From positions 1 through 5,483 of the forward strand of contig DKGY01000075.1 in NCBI GenBank assembly GCA_002453475.1: a stretch of DNA of 5,483 bases, written 5' to 3'. Under the pieces are notes generated by a model. It was not told where the DNA came from, did no database searches, and was given only the letters and a program-made list of their open reading frames with translations. The position numbers were made by a program, and so were the translations under genes. Shown here piece by piece: positions 1 through 5,483 of the stretch. Source of the stretch: Clostridium sp. UBA6758 (lineage in GTDB: Bacteria > Bacillota > Clostridia > Clostridiales > Clostridiaceae). Numbering within the stretch: the first letter of the stretch is position 1; each line of letters opens with the position of its first letter.

Positions 1-102
1 TCAGCTTTTGTTATGTGTAAATGTTCAGTTTTGATGTTGAACTATGAGGCTAAAAGAAGCCAGAGGTTCATGTTGAGAAAGATTATAAATTTAGTCTTTT
101 AA
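1..102 (+). CDS. Possible 3' end of an off-window ORF (doubtful)
   Basis: Frame 1 is open from the first base of the window to a TAA at 100-102, giving 33 codons, while the other two plus frames and the minus frames are interrupted. If real, it would be the C-terminal tail of a gene entering from the left and converging on the chemoreceptor, ending 3 bp before that gene's stop. The peptide (ending ...INLVF) resembles no family I recognise, and a 33-codon open stretch can arise by chance. I see no good intrinsic terminator for the chemoreceptor in this stretch; the only inverted repeats are weak, 4 to 5 bp (GTTCA 23-27 with TGAAC 38-42; GGCT 48-51 with AGCC 58-61), with no U-tract. Confidence 0.2.
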   Translation, partial: SAFVMCKCSVLMLNYEAKRSQRFMLRKIINLVF

Positions 103-105
103 ACT

Positions 106-2130
106 CTAAACTTTAAATTTCATAATAATTGTTTGTAAGTTTTGTGCTAAATTTGATAGGTTTTCACTAGAACTTGCAATTTCTTCTATGGAGGCAGCTT
201 GTTCTTCCATGGAGGCTGTTGCTTCTTCAGTTGCAGCGGCACTTTCTTCAGCAAGGGCTGAAAGTTTTTCCAAAATATCTAATATTTCATACTTTGTTTT
301 TTCCATCTTTTCTCCTGAAGCATTTAACTGTTTAACTACTTTTCCAGATTCATTCATTGCTTCAGAAATTAACATATATTTATCTCTAGTATTAATTACA
401 CTACTAGCTTGTTCTTTAGATATATTAGATAGCCTTTCCATTGTATTTACAGCATTTTTAGCATTATCTTGCAATTCATTAACCATTCCATCAATCTCTT
501 TTGTAGAAGTTGAAGATTGTTCAGCTAATTTTCTGATTTCATCTGCTACTACTGTAAATCCTCTACCGGCTTCCCCGGCTCTTGCTGCTTCTATTGCTGC
601 GTTTAATGCTAATAAATTAGTCTGTTCTGATATAGAGGCAATGACATTACTTGCTTGTCCAATTTTATTAGAACTATCATTAGTTTTTAATATAACTTCA
701 TATATCTCTTTTGTTGCATCATTACTTTCTTCTGTTATTTTTGATAGGGTGTCAATGTCATTTAAACCCTCACTAACCACTTCGGTTACCTTCATTGAAG
801 CAGTATTTAAATTTCTCACATTTTCTTGATCTTTTTCAATAATTTCTCCTAACAAAGTAGCTTTTGAAGAACCTTCTACTGTAATTTGTGCTTGTTCAGA
901 GGCTTCCATTGCTATTTCTTCTACTGTTTTTGATACCTCGTCTACAGCTATGGCTGATTGTTGTGAAGTAGCCGTCAACTCCTCTGAAGCAGCAGTAACT
1001 TGTTCAGAAGGATCACTGACTTTATCAATAACATCCCTAAGATTATTAATTATGCTTTGTAGAGCCTGGGCTAAGGCTCCAATTTCATCATTCTTTTTAA
1101 GGTAGTTTTCAGAAACATCTTCTGTAATATCTAAATTAGCTATTTTTTCTGAATGTTTTATTGTTTTTATAATAGGTTTAGCAATGGAATTACCAATTAA
1201 ATATGTAATAGCAATACTAATAAACAAGATTATAGAAGTAACTATTGTAATTGTCCTTTGCAGCCTAGGAATTGCAGATAAAACCTCACTCTCATTGGCA
1301 GTAGTAATAAGTATCCAATCAGTACCTTCAATAGGTGCATATCCAGCATATAAATCATTGCCTTCAAAGGAATAGGTGCTGACTCCTTGCTTTTCTTTCA
1401 ATGCTTTCTGAAGTAGTGTAGACATTGAGGTTAGACTTTTATCTTTTTTCATTTCTTCAGACGGATTAAACTGATTTAATACCTTTTCCCTGTCTGGATG
1501 AGCAATTATTGTTCCATTACTATTAATAATATAGCTATATCCTTCATCACCATATCCGATATCATCAATAATTTCACTTAAAGCATTTCCGTCTCTACGA
1601 CCTATTAAAGCACCTACGACTTTACCATCTCTTTCAATAGGAGCTGCATACATTAAAACAACTTCATTGGTTACACGACTAATTAATAAGTCAGATACGT
1701 TCGCTTCGCCATTTAAAGCCTTTTTTACGTATTCTCTATCACCTAATTGGTTAGTTGATCCATTTGAATAATGGGCAGTACCATCAGGCTCAACCACAGC
1801 AATATCAAGAAAATTTAGACCTTCTACTTGTCTTTGTAGTATAGGTTGTTGTAATTTCCAATCCATGCTCTTTATTTTGTCTAATAGAGCTATTGTTTTT
1901 AAGCACTGTTCTTGAGTTTCACTTCTACTCTCTGTTACTCTTGCTCCTTCAGCTGCTAGTGAAACTAGGGATTTTTCTGCTTCTTTTGTAAGAGAAGCGT
2001 TAATATTTTGTGTAGAAATCAACTCTAATAAAATTGATGATAATAAAATTAGTATAGAAAAGTAGATAACTAATTTTGTTTTAATACTTTTTAGTTTAAA
2101 TTTACATATAAAGCTTTTTAGACTTTTCAC
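106..2130 (-). CDS. Methyl-accepting chemotaxis protein with dCache sensor domain
   Basis: This is a transmembrane chemoreceptor that would sense a ligand outside the cell and control the CheA/CheW kinase complex. Residue numbers count from the upstream ATG at 2136. TM1 is about 22-40. An extracellular dCache-like sensor spans about 45-292, with typical GDREY (132-136), a segment SD...ISR (148-154) and a membrane-proximal half starting near 195. TM2 is about 296-315, HAMP about 316-370, and the cytoplasmic signalling coiled coil runs to 676. The conserved hairpin tip is clear at 515-537 ([12 protein letters not shown], then [12 protein letters not shown]). Ala/Glu/Gln-rich helices at about 381-412 and 629-655 carry the likely methylation sites. 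No C-terminal CheR-binding pentapeptide is seen. Length is normal for the class and the frame is intact. The GTG at 2130 is preferred because GGAGG lies 7 nt before it but only 1 nt before the ATG at 2136. Family is certain; ligand is unknown. Confidence 0.96.
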   Translation of the reverse strand: MKSLKSFICKFKLKSIKTKLVIYFSILILLSSILLELISTQNINASLTKEAEKSLVSLAAEGARVTESRSETQEQCLKTIALLDKIKSMDWKLQQPILQRQVEGLNFLDIAVVEPDGTAHYSNGSTNQLGDREYVKKALNGEANVSDLLISRVTNEVVLMYAAPIERDGKVVGALIGRRDGNALSEIIDDIGYGDEGYSYIINSNGTIIAHPDREKVLNQFNPSEEMKKDKSLTSMSTLLQKALKEKQGVSTYSFEGNDLYAGYAPIEGTDWILITTANESEVLSAIPRLQRTITIVTSIILFISIAITYLIGNSIAKPIIKTIKHSEKIANLDITEDVSENYLKKNDEIGALAQALQSIINNLRDVIDKVSDPSEQVTAASEELTATSQQSAIAVDEVSKTVEEIAMEASEQAQITVEGSSKATLLGEIIEKDQENVRNLNTASMKVTEVVSEGLNDIDTLSKITEESNDATKEIYEVILKTNDSSNKIGQASNVIASISEQTNLLALNAAIEAARAGEAGRGFTVVADEIRKLAEQSSTSTKEIDGMVNELQDNAKNAVNTMERLSNISKEQASSVINTRDKYMLISEAMNESGKVVKQLNASGEKMEKTKYEILDILEKLSALAEESAAATEEATASMEEQAASIEEIASSSENLSNLAQNLQTIIMKFKV

Positions 2131-2137
2131 TTCCATC

Positions 2138-2142
2138 CCTCC
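2138..2142 (-). promoter_or_regulatory. Ribosome binding site that decides the chemoreceptor start
   Basis: CCTCC on the plus strand reads GGAGG on the minus strand. It sits 7 nt before the GTG at 2130-2128 and only 1 nt before the ATG at 2136-2134. Usual Shine-Dalgarno spacing favours the GTG, two codons inside the longest open frame, giving a 674-residue protein. No alternative purine-rich site with normal spacing precedes the ATG. Confidence 0.7.
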
Positions 2143-2469
2143 ATTTAATGAATATATAGATTTTGATTCTTGATAACTGATTACTTAAGGGTAGATATTT
2201 ATAAGATGTTAGATGTGGTAAAGTGTAAATGGATTCCTTTAATAATAGATATTACAAAATATGTAGCTTGCATTCCAATTTATATTATAACAAATTATCC
2301 TATAAAACAACACAATTAAAATGTTTTATACAAATAATAGTAATTTTTTTAGCTTTAGAAATCAATTTTTAGAAATACAGGTAATTTAAAGAGTTAAGAA
2401 TAGACTGTTAACTAGTGAATCGTAAATACATAAAGGTTGAAGGAAGTAGTGCTGAAATACCAATATTAG
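2143..2469. other. Divergent intergenic region, mostly unassigned
   Basis: This stretch separates the start of the leftward chemoreceptor gene from the rightward SGNH gene. Besides the promoters listed separately it is AT-rich with no recognisable RNA gene or coding frame with a ribosome binding site. A 9-nt direct repeat TTTAGAAAT occurs at 2354-2362 and 2368-2376, and overlapping small palindromes GTTAAC and ACTAGT lie at 2407-2416. These are within what AT-rich DNA gives by chance and I assign no role. Confidence 0.5.
2284..2292 (-). promoter_or_regulatory. Extended -10 promoter for the chemoreceptor gene
   Basis: The minus strand reads TGTTATAAT, a perfect -10 hexamer with the TGn extension. 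The -35 is weak: TTGTTT at 2310-2305 leaves a short 15-nt spacer, as expected when an extended -10 carries the promoter. Transcription would begin near 2277, leaving a leader of about 145 nt. I looked in that leader for a c-di-GMP riboswitch, which is common ahead of clostridial chemotaxis genes, and did not find its conserved elements. No SigD-type (TAAA / GCCGATAT) promoter is visible either. Confidence 0.5.
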
Positions 2470-2498
2470 TTTAAAAATATACAAATATAGGATATAAT
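2470..2498 (+). promoter_or_regulatory. Promoter for the SGNH-fold gene
   Basis: A perfect -10 TATAAT lies at 2493-2498, with TTTAAA at 2470-2475 as a 4-of-6 -35 and a 17-nt spacer. The start of transcription would fall near 2505, so the leader would be only about 15 nt and consist almost entirely of the AAGGAGG at 2507-2513. AT-rich DNA yields such matches by chance, but the position directly ahead of the ribosome binding site supports it. Confidence 0.45.
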
Positions 2499-2520
2499 AT
2501 ACTGGTAAGGAGGGGGATAT

Positions 2521-3336
2521 ATGAGAAAAGATAGGATACAAACTATATTATGCATAGTACTATCTATTGCTTTAATTGCTACTTTGGCTTTAGGTATAAA
2601 TAAATCTAAGAAGGAAAAAGAAAAGATTTTACAAAGCAAGAAGCAATATGAAAGCTCAATAAATACAGCATCTAAACCAGAAGAAGAGACTAAAGAAGGT
2701 AATATAGAGGAAGAAAAGCAAGAAAGTGAAGAAAAATTAACTTTAGAAGGAAAAACTCTACTTTCTCTTGGAGATGGAGTTTCAAAAGTAAGTACATATC
2801 AAGAAAAGGTAAAGAATCTTTTGAATTTAAAAAGTGTAATTAATAACTCTAATAATGGCTTAGTTATGAGTAGTATGATTAGCTACATTAATAAAGAGGC
2901 CCTTAAGGATACTGATATAATAATGATTATGGTAGGTACTAATGACTATACTAAAGGAAGAGCTCTCGGAACTATAGATGATGGTGGGGAAGTTGAGTCT
3001 TTTTATGGAGATGTACAAGCGGTTATAAATGCAGTAAAAAATGCTAAACCCGAGGTGAAACTTGTATTTTTAACTCCATTAAAGCATGGGAATATTGAAG
3101 GACAGCCAAGCTATCCTGATAAAAATAATATTGAACTTGGACTAGATGATTATGCTAAAGCCATTAAAAATGTATGCGATAAAAATTCAATACCAGTAGT
3201 AGACTTATTTAACAAAAGTGGCATAGAAGCAGAAAATATAGCTCAATATACTGTAGACAATATGAACTTAAATGAAGCTGGAAACGAAAAAGTAGCCAAG
3301 ACTATCAGTGAATCTCTACAAAAGATATATAAGTAG
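2521..3336 (+). CDS. Membrane-anchored SGNH/GDSL-fold protein lacking catalytic Ser and His
   Basis: A 271-residue protein with an N-terminal membrane anchor (about 8-26, positive charges on both sides, no lipobox), then a Lys/Glu-rich charged linker (about 28-74) and an SGNH-like domain (about 78-271) expected outside the membrane. The fold is recognised by the block order. Block I is LGDGVS at 83-88, where family members have GDS. Block II is about 106-117, with Gly113. Block III is GTND at 139-142, with the oxyanion Asn141. Block V is at 246-254 (DNMNLNEAG), where members have D-x-x-H. So the nucleophile Ser is Gly86 (GGA codon) and the catalytic His is Asn249 (AAC codon), while oxyanion residues Gly113 and Asn141 remain. 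Esterase activity by the usual mechanism is unlikely; a binding or scaffold role is an inference. The start is set by AAGGAGG at 2507-2513, 7 nt before ATG. It stands alone and ends 9 bp before a large palindrome. Confidence 0.85.
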   Translation: MRKDRIQTILCIVLSIALIATLALGINKSKKEKEKILQSKKQYESSINTASKPEEETKEGNIEEEKQESEEKLTLEGKTLLSLGDGVSKVSTYQEKVKNLLNLKSVINNSNNGLVMSSMISYINKEALKDTDIIMIMVGTNDYTKGRALGTIDDGGEVESFYGDVQAVINAVKNAKPEVKLVFLTPLKHGNIEGQPSYPDKNNIELGLDDYAKAIKNVCDKNSIPVVDLFNKSGIEAENIAQYTVDNMNLNEAGNEKVAKTISESLQKIYK

Positions 3337-3345
3337 TATATGCAT

Positions 3346-3587
3346 ATTCTTATTCATGACAAGTTAATCATTTGAAACCAAAATTTAATGAAGAAATTCT
3401 AAAGCTCCTACTTAGTAAAATTGCTTACCTTCACTATTCGCCTTCATGGCTCAGTGTTCAGCTCTTGCCTTCCGTGGCAAGAATTACAACAATTTTACAC
3501 GTAGGAGCTAAAAATTTCTAACATTAAATTTTCAATGGTTTCTGCATTGATTAACTTTTGTCATTTCTAAGAATTTTCAATAAGAAT
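3346..3587. repeat. 242-bp imperfect palindrome between convergent genes
   Basis: The left arm (3346-3423) and right arm (3490-3587) are reverse complements interrupted by small bulges. Exact paired blocks are 3346-3354 with 3579-3587, 3356-3360 with 3560-3564, 3361-3370 with 3548-3557, 3374-3380 with 3536-3542, 3381-3390 with 3522-3531, 3392-3398 with 3513-3519, 3403-3411 (AGCTCCTAC) with 3501-3509, and 3415-3423 (GTAAAATTG) with 3490-3498. Together they make 66 pairs out of 78 left-arm bases, far beyond chance. The element fills the gap between the stops of the SGNH gene (3336) and the sigma gene (3610). No U-tract follows either side, so it is not a classic intrinsic terminator, though it could still end or stabilise both transcripts. 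It could be a MITE-like non-autonomous element or a structured RNA. No clear target-site duplication is visible. TAAGAATT occurs twice at the right end (3568-3575 and 3581-3588). Confidence 0.85.
3424..3489 (-). ncRNA. GC-richer core of the palindrome: two hairpins, candidate structured RNA
   Basis: The 66 nt between the arms are about 47% GC (31 of 66), well above the surroundings. They hold two hairpins: 3463-3469 with 3476-3482 (TCTTGCC / GGCAAGA, 6-nt loop), and 3432-3435 with 3453-3456 closing an inner 3440-3442 with 3448-3450. With the long outer stem this forms a branched fold. Read on the minus strand, the unpaired parts are purine-rich (ACGGAA loop, ATGAA loop, GTGAAGGTAAG strand), as is usual in folded RNAs, whereas on the plus strand they are pyrimidine-rich. 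I therefore favour a minus-strand RNA, possibly the 3' end of the sigma-factor transcript. It matches no RNA family I know, and no dedicated promoter was identified. Confidence 0.35.
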
Positions 3588-3609
3588 TATCTATTATATT
3601 AGAAAGTAT

Positions 3610-4188
3610 TCATACACATAAAGAATTGAGTTTGGACCTTAGCTTCTTAAAGGCTAGGGTTCTTCTTTTTGCTGCTGTAGAGTAGTTAAGGCTTCTGGAT
3701 ATTGAATACTCTTTTAGGTTTCCTTCACAGTTTATGTAAATGAAGGTTATTAAATCTCTTAAGTTTTCTTGGAGGTTGTCCACTTCTTTTTTTATAAGTT
3801 TATACATTTCTTTTTCTATAAAATTATCTTCAGTTGATGCATCAGCTATTAAAGTATCCTCTATTCTTAGGTTAGTGCTAACTGGAGCTTCAATGGTTTG
3901 TACTTCGTTATCTCTTGCTCTTTGTCTTATTAGATAATTAAAATTAGTTTTTATTGCATAAGAAATATATGCTGTAAAATTACCTTTTCCCTGTGTATAT
4001 TTCTCTAAGCAACGAATTATTGTTATGTTTCCTATTTGAATTAGGTCTTCCATTTCATAGCCTCGGACATGAACCTTTGAAGCCTGTTTGATTATTAAGT
4101 ATTTGTATTCATTGAGCAATTCTTCCATAGCACTTTGGTCTTTATTTTTTGCTTTTAATATAAGATTCTCTAATTTCGAATAATTCAT
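3610..4188 (-). CDS. Small sigma-70 family RNA polymerase sigma factor
   Basis: A 192-residue alternative sigma factor that would direct RNA polymerase core to a specific promoter set. Region 2 is clear at about 20-93. It includes the core-binding segment MEDLIQIGNITIIRCLEKY (46-64) and the -10 recognition stretch FTAYISYAIKTNFNYLIR (71-88). Region 3 is absent; an acidic linker (about 94-125) leads to region 4 (about 135-188). The region 4 helix-turn-helix is LKEYSISRSLNYSTAAKRRT, followed by AFKKLRSKL. Domain order and length fit ECF-like or small clostridial sigma factors, and it lacks regions 1.1 and 3 of housekeeping types. I do not see enough similarity to call it SigH or one of the toxin-gene sigma factors (TcdR, BotR, UviA). 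No anti-sigma gene is adjacent. The start is supported by AGGAGG at 4202-4197, 8 nt before the ATG. It converges on the SGNH gene and is divergent from the flavodiiron gene. Confidence 0.9.
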   Translation of the reverse strand: MNYSKLENLILKAKNKDQSAMEELLNEYKYLIIKQASKVHVRGYEMEDLIQIGNITIIRCLEKYTQGKGNFTAYISYAIKTNFNYLIRQRARDNEVQTIEAPVSTNLRIEDTLIADASTEDNFIEKEMYKLIKKEVDNLQENLRDLITFIYINCEGNLKEYSISRSLNYSTAAKRRTLAFKKLRSKLNSLCV

Positions 4189-4263
4189 AGATATAACCTC
4201 CTAAAAATACTTTAATAACATATATGCATTTTTTTGAAAAAGTGGAATATAACTGATAAAGAA

Positions 4264-4292
4264 ATTTTAGCAGAAACATTAGTTTGTGTAAA
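4264..4292 (-). promoter_or_regulatory. Promoter for the sigma-factor gene
   Basis: On the minus strand, TTTACA (4292-4287, 5 of 6 to the consensus -35) is followed after exactly 17 nt by TAAAAT (4269-4264, 5 of 6) with a TGC extension directly before it. Transcription would start near 4257, giving a leader of about 70 nt ending in AGGAGG. This is the best-formed promoter in the window. It looks like a housekeeping promoter rather than an obvious autoregulated one. Confidence 0.6.
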
Positions 4293-4373
4293 TATAAAAT
4301 TTGAAAAATTTGGATTGTAGTATTAACGTTTTAAAATATAAGTGTGAGGGAAGAATATTTATAACAAATTCAT

Positions 4374-4404
4374 ATTCTGTATTATTTGATAATTAAAACA
4401 GAAT
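4374..4404. repeat. Operator-like inverted repeat, copy A
   Basis: ATTCTGT (4374-4380) faces ACAGAAT (4398-4404) across 17 nt. The left half extends to TTCTGTATTATT (4375-4386), which recurs exactly in copy B 79 bp downstream. A separate perfect 16-bp palindrome, AATAATATATATTATT (4402-4417), overlaps the right half. Lying upstream of the flavodiiron gene in a divergent control region, this could be a regulator binding site. The regulator is not identified. Confidence 0.5.
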
Positions 4405-4453
4405 AATATATATTATTAAGAAATAAGAGTTTCAAATAGCTTGAACGTATTCT

Positions 4454-4490
4454 TTCTGTATTATTAAAAATTTTTAAAATAATGCAGAAT
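4454..4490. repeat. Operator-like inverted repeat, copy B
   Basis: TTCTGTATTATT (4454-4465) faces AATAATGCAGAA (4478-4489). The 12-bp arms pair with one mismatch, across a 12-nt A/T spacer (AAAAATTTTTAA). The left arm is identical to that of copy A. The site ends about 70 bp before the flavodiiron start, just upstream of its likely promoter, where a repressor or activator would act. It has no U-tract in a useful position and faces a gene start, so a terminator is less likely. Confidence 0.5.
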
Positions 4491-4493
4491 ATC

Positions 4494-4541
4494 TTGCAAT
4501 AGATAATAAGTGTTTGTTAATATGTAGGTATGGAAGATAAT
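4494..4541 (+). promoter_or_regulatory. Promoter region of the flavodiiron gene (two candidates)
   Basis: Option 1 is TTGTTA (4514-4519), a 16-nt spacer and GATAAT (4536-4541), giving a start near 4548, right at the GGAGG. Option 2 is TTGCAA (4494-4499), an 18-nt spacer and an extended -10 TGTTAATAT (4515-4523), giving a start near 4530. Each has a 4-of-6 -35. I cannot choose between them from sequence. Confidence 0.3.
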
Positions 4542-4561
4542 ATGAATGCGGAGGTAATAAA

Positions 4562-5483
4562 ATGGAACCTTTAAAATTAACTAATTCAGTTCATTGGGTT
4601 GGGGTTAATAATCCTGAACTTAGAGTGTTTGACATAATAATGGAAACACAAATGGGAACTACATATAATTCCTATTTAATTGAAGATGAAAAGATAACTA
4701 TAATTGATACAGTTAAGGATGGATACTTTGAAAAATATTTAAAAAATATTAAATCTATTATTGGAGATAAGAAAATAGATTATATTGTAGTACAACATAC
4801 AGAACTTGACCATAGTGGTTCATTAAAGGAACTTTTAAAGGAATACCCAGAAGTGCAGGTTGTTGGATCAAAGGCGGCAATAAGATATCTTAAAGGAATT
4901 ATAAACATGGATTTTAAAGCTTTGGATGCTTCAGGAGATCTATCTATAGGAAGCAAGACTTTAAGATTCATAAATGCGCCAAATCTTCACTGGCCTGACA
5001 GTATATTTACTTACCTAGTAGAAGAAAAGACATTATTCACCTGTGATTTTATGGGGTGCCATTATTCACCTAATGGATGCATTACTGATAGTTGTTCTGG
5101 CAACTATGAAACTGAAATGAAATATTATTTTGATGTTATCATGGGACCTTTTAAAAGATTTGTTAATATGGCCCTAGATAAGATTGAAAATATAGAAACA
5201 GAAATTATTGCACCTAGCCATGGCCCAGTTCATATTGACGATAGAGAGTATTATAAAAATTTATATAAAAGTTGGGCTAAGGAAGAGGCTATTGAAGAAA
5301 AAAACATTCAAATATTTTATGTTTCAGCCTATGGAAATACAGAAAAGGTTGCAAATTGCCTAAAGGATGCTATTGAGAAAAGGGGAGTCAAGGCTGGAGT
5401 TCATGAAATTACAACTACACCTTTAGGAGAACTTGTATCTCTTGTAGATAGATCAAGTGGTATACTGATAGGTTCTCCTACAG
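4562..5483 (+). CDS. fprA: A-type flavodiiron protein (FprA-like), cut by the window edge
   Basis: Cytoplasmic flavodiiron proteins reduce O2 to water and/or NO to N2O and protect anaerobes from both. The first 307 codons are visible; a core protein of this family has about 400, so roughly 90 residues of the flavodoxin domain lie beyond the edge. The N-terminal metallo-beta-lactamase-like domain (about 1-245) carries the di-iron site: HTELDH at 79-84 (His79, Glu81, Asp83, His84), His143 in LHWPDS, Asp162 in TCDFMG, and His220 in PSHGPVH. The flavodoxin domain starts near 248 with FMN phosphate loop [10 protein letters not shown] (255-264) and GILIGSPT (300-307) at the edge. All expected ligands are present and the frame is unbroken. 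GGAGG at 4550-4554 lies 7 nt before ATG. It is divergent from the sigma gene with repeated operator-like sites upstream. Whether a rubredoxin or flavin reductase domain is fused at the C-terminus cannot be seen. O2 versus NO preference is not readable here. Confidence 0.95.
   Translation, partial: MEPLKLTNSVHWVGVNNPELRVFDIIMETQMGTTYNSYLIEDEKITIIDTVKDGYFEKYLKNIKSIIGDKKIDYIVVQHTELDHSGSLKELLKEYPEVQVVGSKAAIRYLKGIINMDFKALDASGDLSIGSKTLRFINAPNLHWPDSIFTYLVEEKTLFTCDFMGCHYSPNGCITDSCSGNYETEMKYYFDVIMGPFKRFVNMALDKIENIETEIIAPSHGPVHIDDREYYKNLYKSWAKEEAIEEKNIQIFYVSAYGNTEKVANCLKDAIEKRGVKAGVHEITTTPLGELVSLVDRSSGILIGSPT

Noticed and set aside
188..829. A 213-codon plus-strand open frame inside the chemoreceptor gene
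   Set aside because: It is antisense to the highly conserved signalling domain, its Ala/Ser-rich product mirrors the Ala/Glu-rich coiled coil, and the minus-strand family match is certain.
1184..1375. A 63-codon plus-strand open frame
   Set aside because: It lies antisense to the TM2 and sensor region of the chemoreceptor, and its hydrophobic look reflects the antisense of a membrane segment.
2199..2273. A 24-codon minus-strand ORF at the start of the chemoreceptor leader
   Set aside because: No ribosome binding site precedes its ATG, which would be almost at the transcript's 5' end; it looks like chance.
2137..2277. Possible c-di-GMP riboswitch in the long chemoreceptor leader
   Set aside because: The conserved GEMM sequence blocks and hairpins are absent; the leader is AT-rich without a convincing fold.
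2321..2389. A 22-codon plus-strand ORF (ATG at 2321)
   Set aside because: It has no Shine-Dalgarno sequence and an A/T-driven composition, with nothing to support translation.
3424..3587. Classic Rho-independent terminator for the convergent genes
   Set aside because: Neither the inner hairpins nor the long stem is followed by a U-tract on either strand, and the stem is far longer than a normal terminator.
3740..3937. A 65-codon plus-strand open frame
   Set aside because: It is antisense to the sigma-factor gene and has no ribosome binding site or family match.
4514..4524. A Rex-like half-site (TTGTTAA) upstream of the flavodiiron gene
   Set aside because: The inverted TTAACAA partner at the expected spacing is missing, and the bases are better explained as promoter elements.
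4780..4971. A 63-codon minus-strand open frame
   Set aside because: It is antisense to the di-iron domain of the flavodiiron protein, whose catalytic motifs are unambiguous on the plus strand.

Overview
The window is AT-rich, low-GC DNA. Its A/T-biased codon use, strong AGGAGG-type ribosome binding sites and gene content (a chemoreceptor, a flavodiiron oxygen/NO reductase, a small sigma factor) point to an anaerobic, motile Clostridium-type Firmicute. That assignment is inferred from gene families and composition; nothing in the window fixes the species.

Layout from left to right. (1) 1-105: little of note, with one open frame running in from the left edge. (2) 106-2130, minus strand: a complete membrane chemoreceptor (methyl-accepting chemotaxis protein) with a dCache sensor; its start is probably a GTG. 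(3) 2131-2520: a divergent intergenic region with an extended -10 promoter for the chemoreceptor and a -35/-10 pair for the rightward gene. (4) 2521-3336, plus strand: a membrane-anchored SGNH-fold protein in which the catalytic Ser and His are both replaced, so it is probably a pseudo-hydrolase. (5) 3337-3609: the gap between two convergent genes, almost filled by a 242-bp imperfect palindrome with 66 paired positions around a GC-richer core that can form two further hairpins. (6) 3610-4188, minus strand: a 192-residue sigma-70 family factor with its own good -35/extended -10 promoter. (7) 4189-4561: a divergent control region holding a duplicated operator-like motif (TTCTGTATTATT with inverted partners). 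(8) 4562 to the right edge, plus strand: the first 307 codons of an A-type flavodiiron protein with all di-iron ligands and the FMN loop visible.

The genes do not form one operon. Each is flanked by opposing or divergent neighbours and appears to have its own promoter. No functional link between the chemoreceptor, the SGNH protein and the sigma factor can be shown from the sequence. The items most worth a second look are the large structured palindrome, the SGNH pseudo-enzyme, and the repeat array ahead of the flavodiiron gene.
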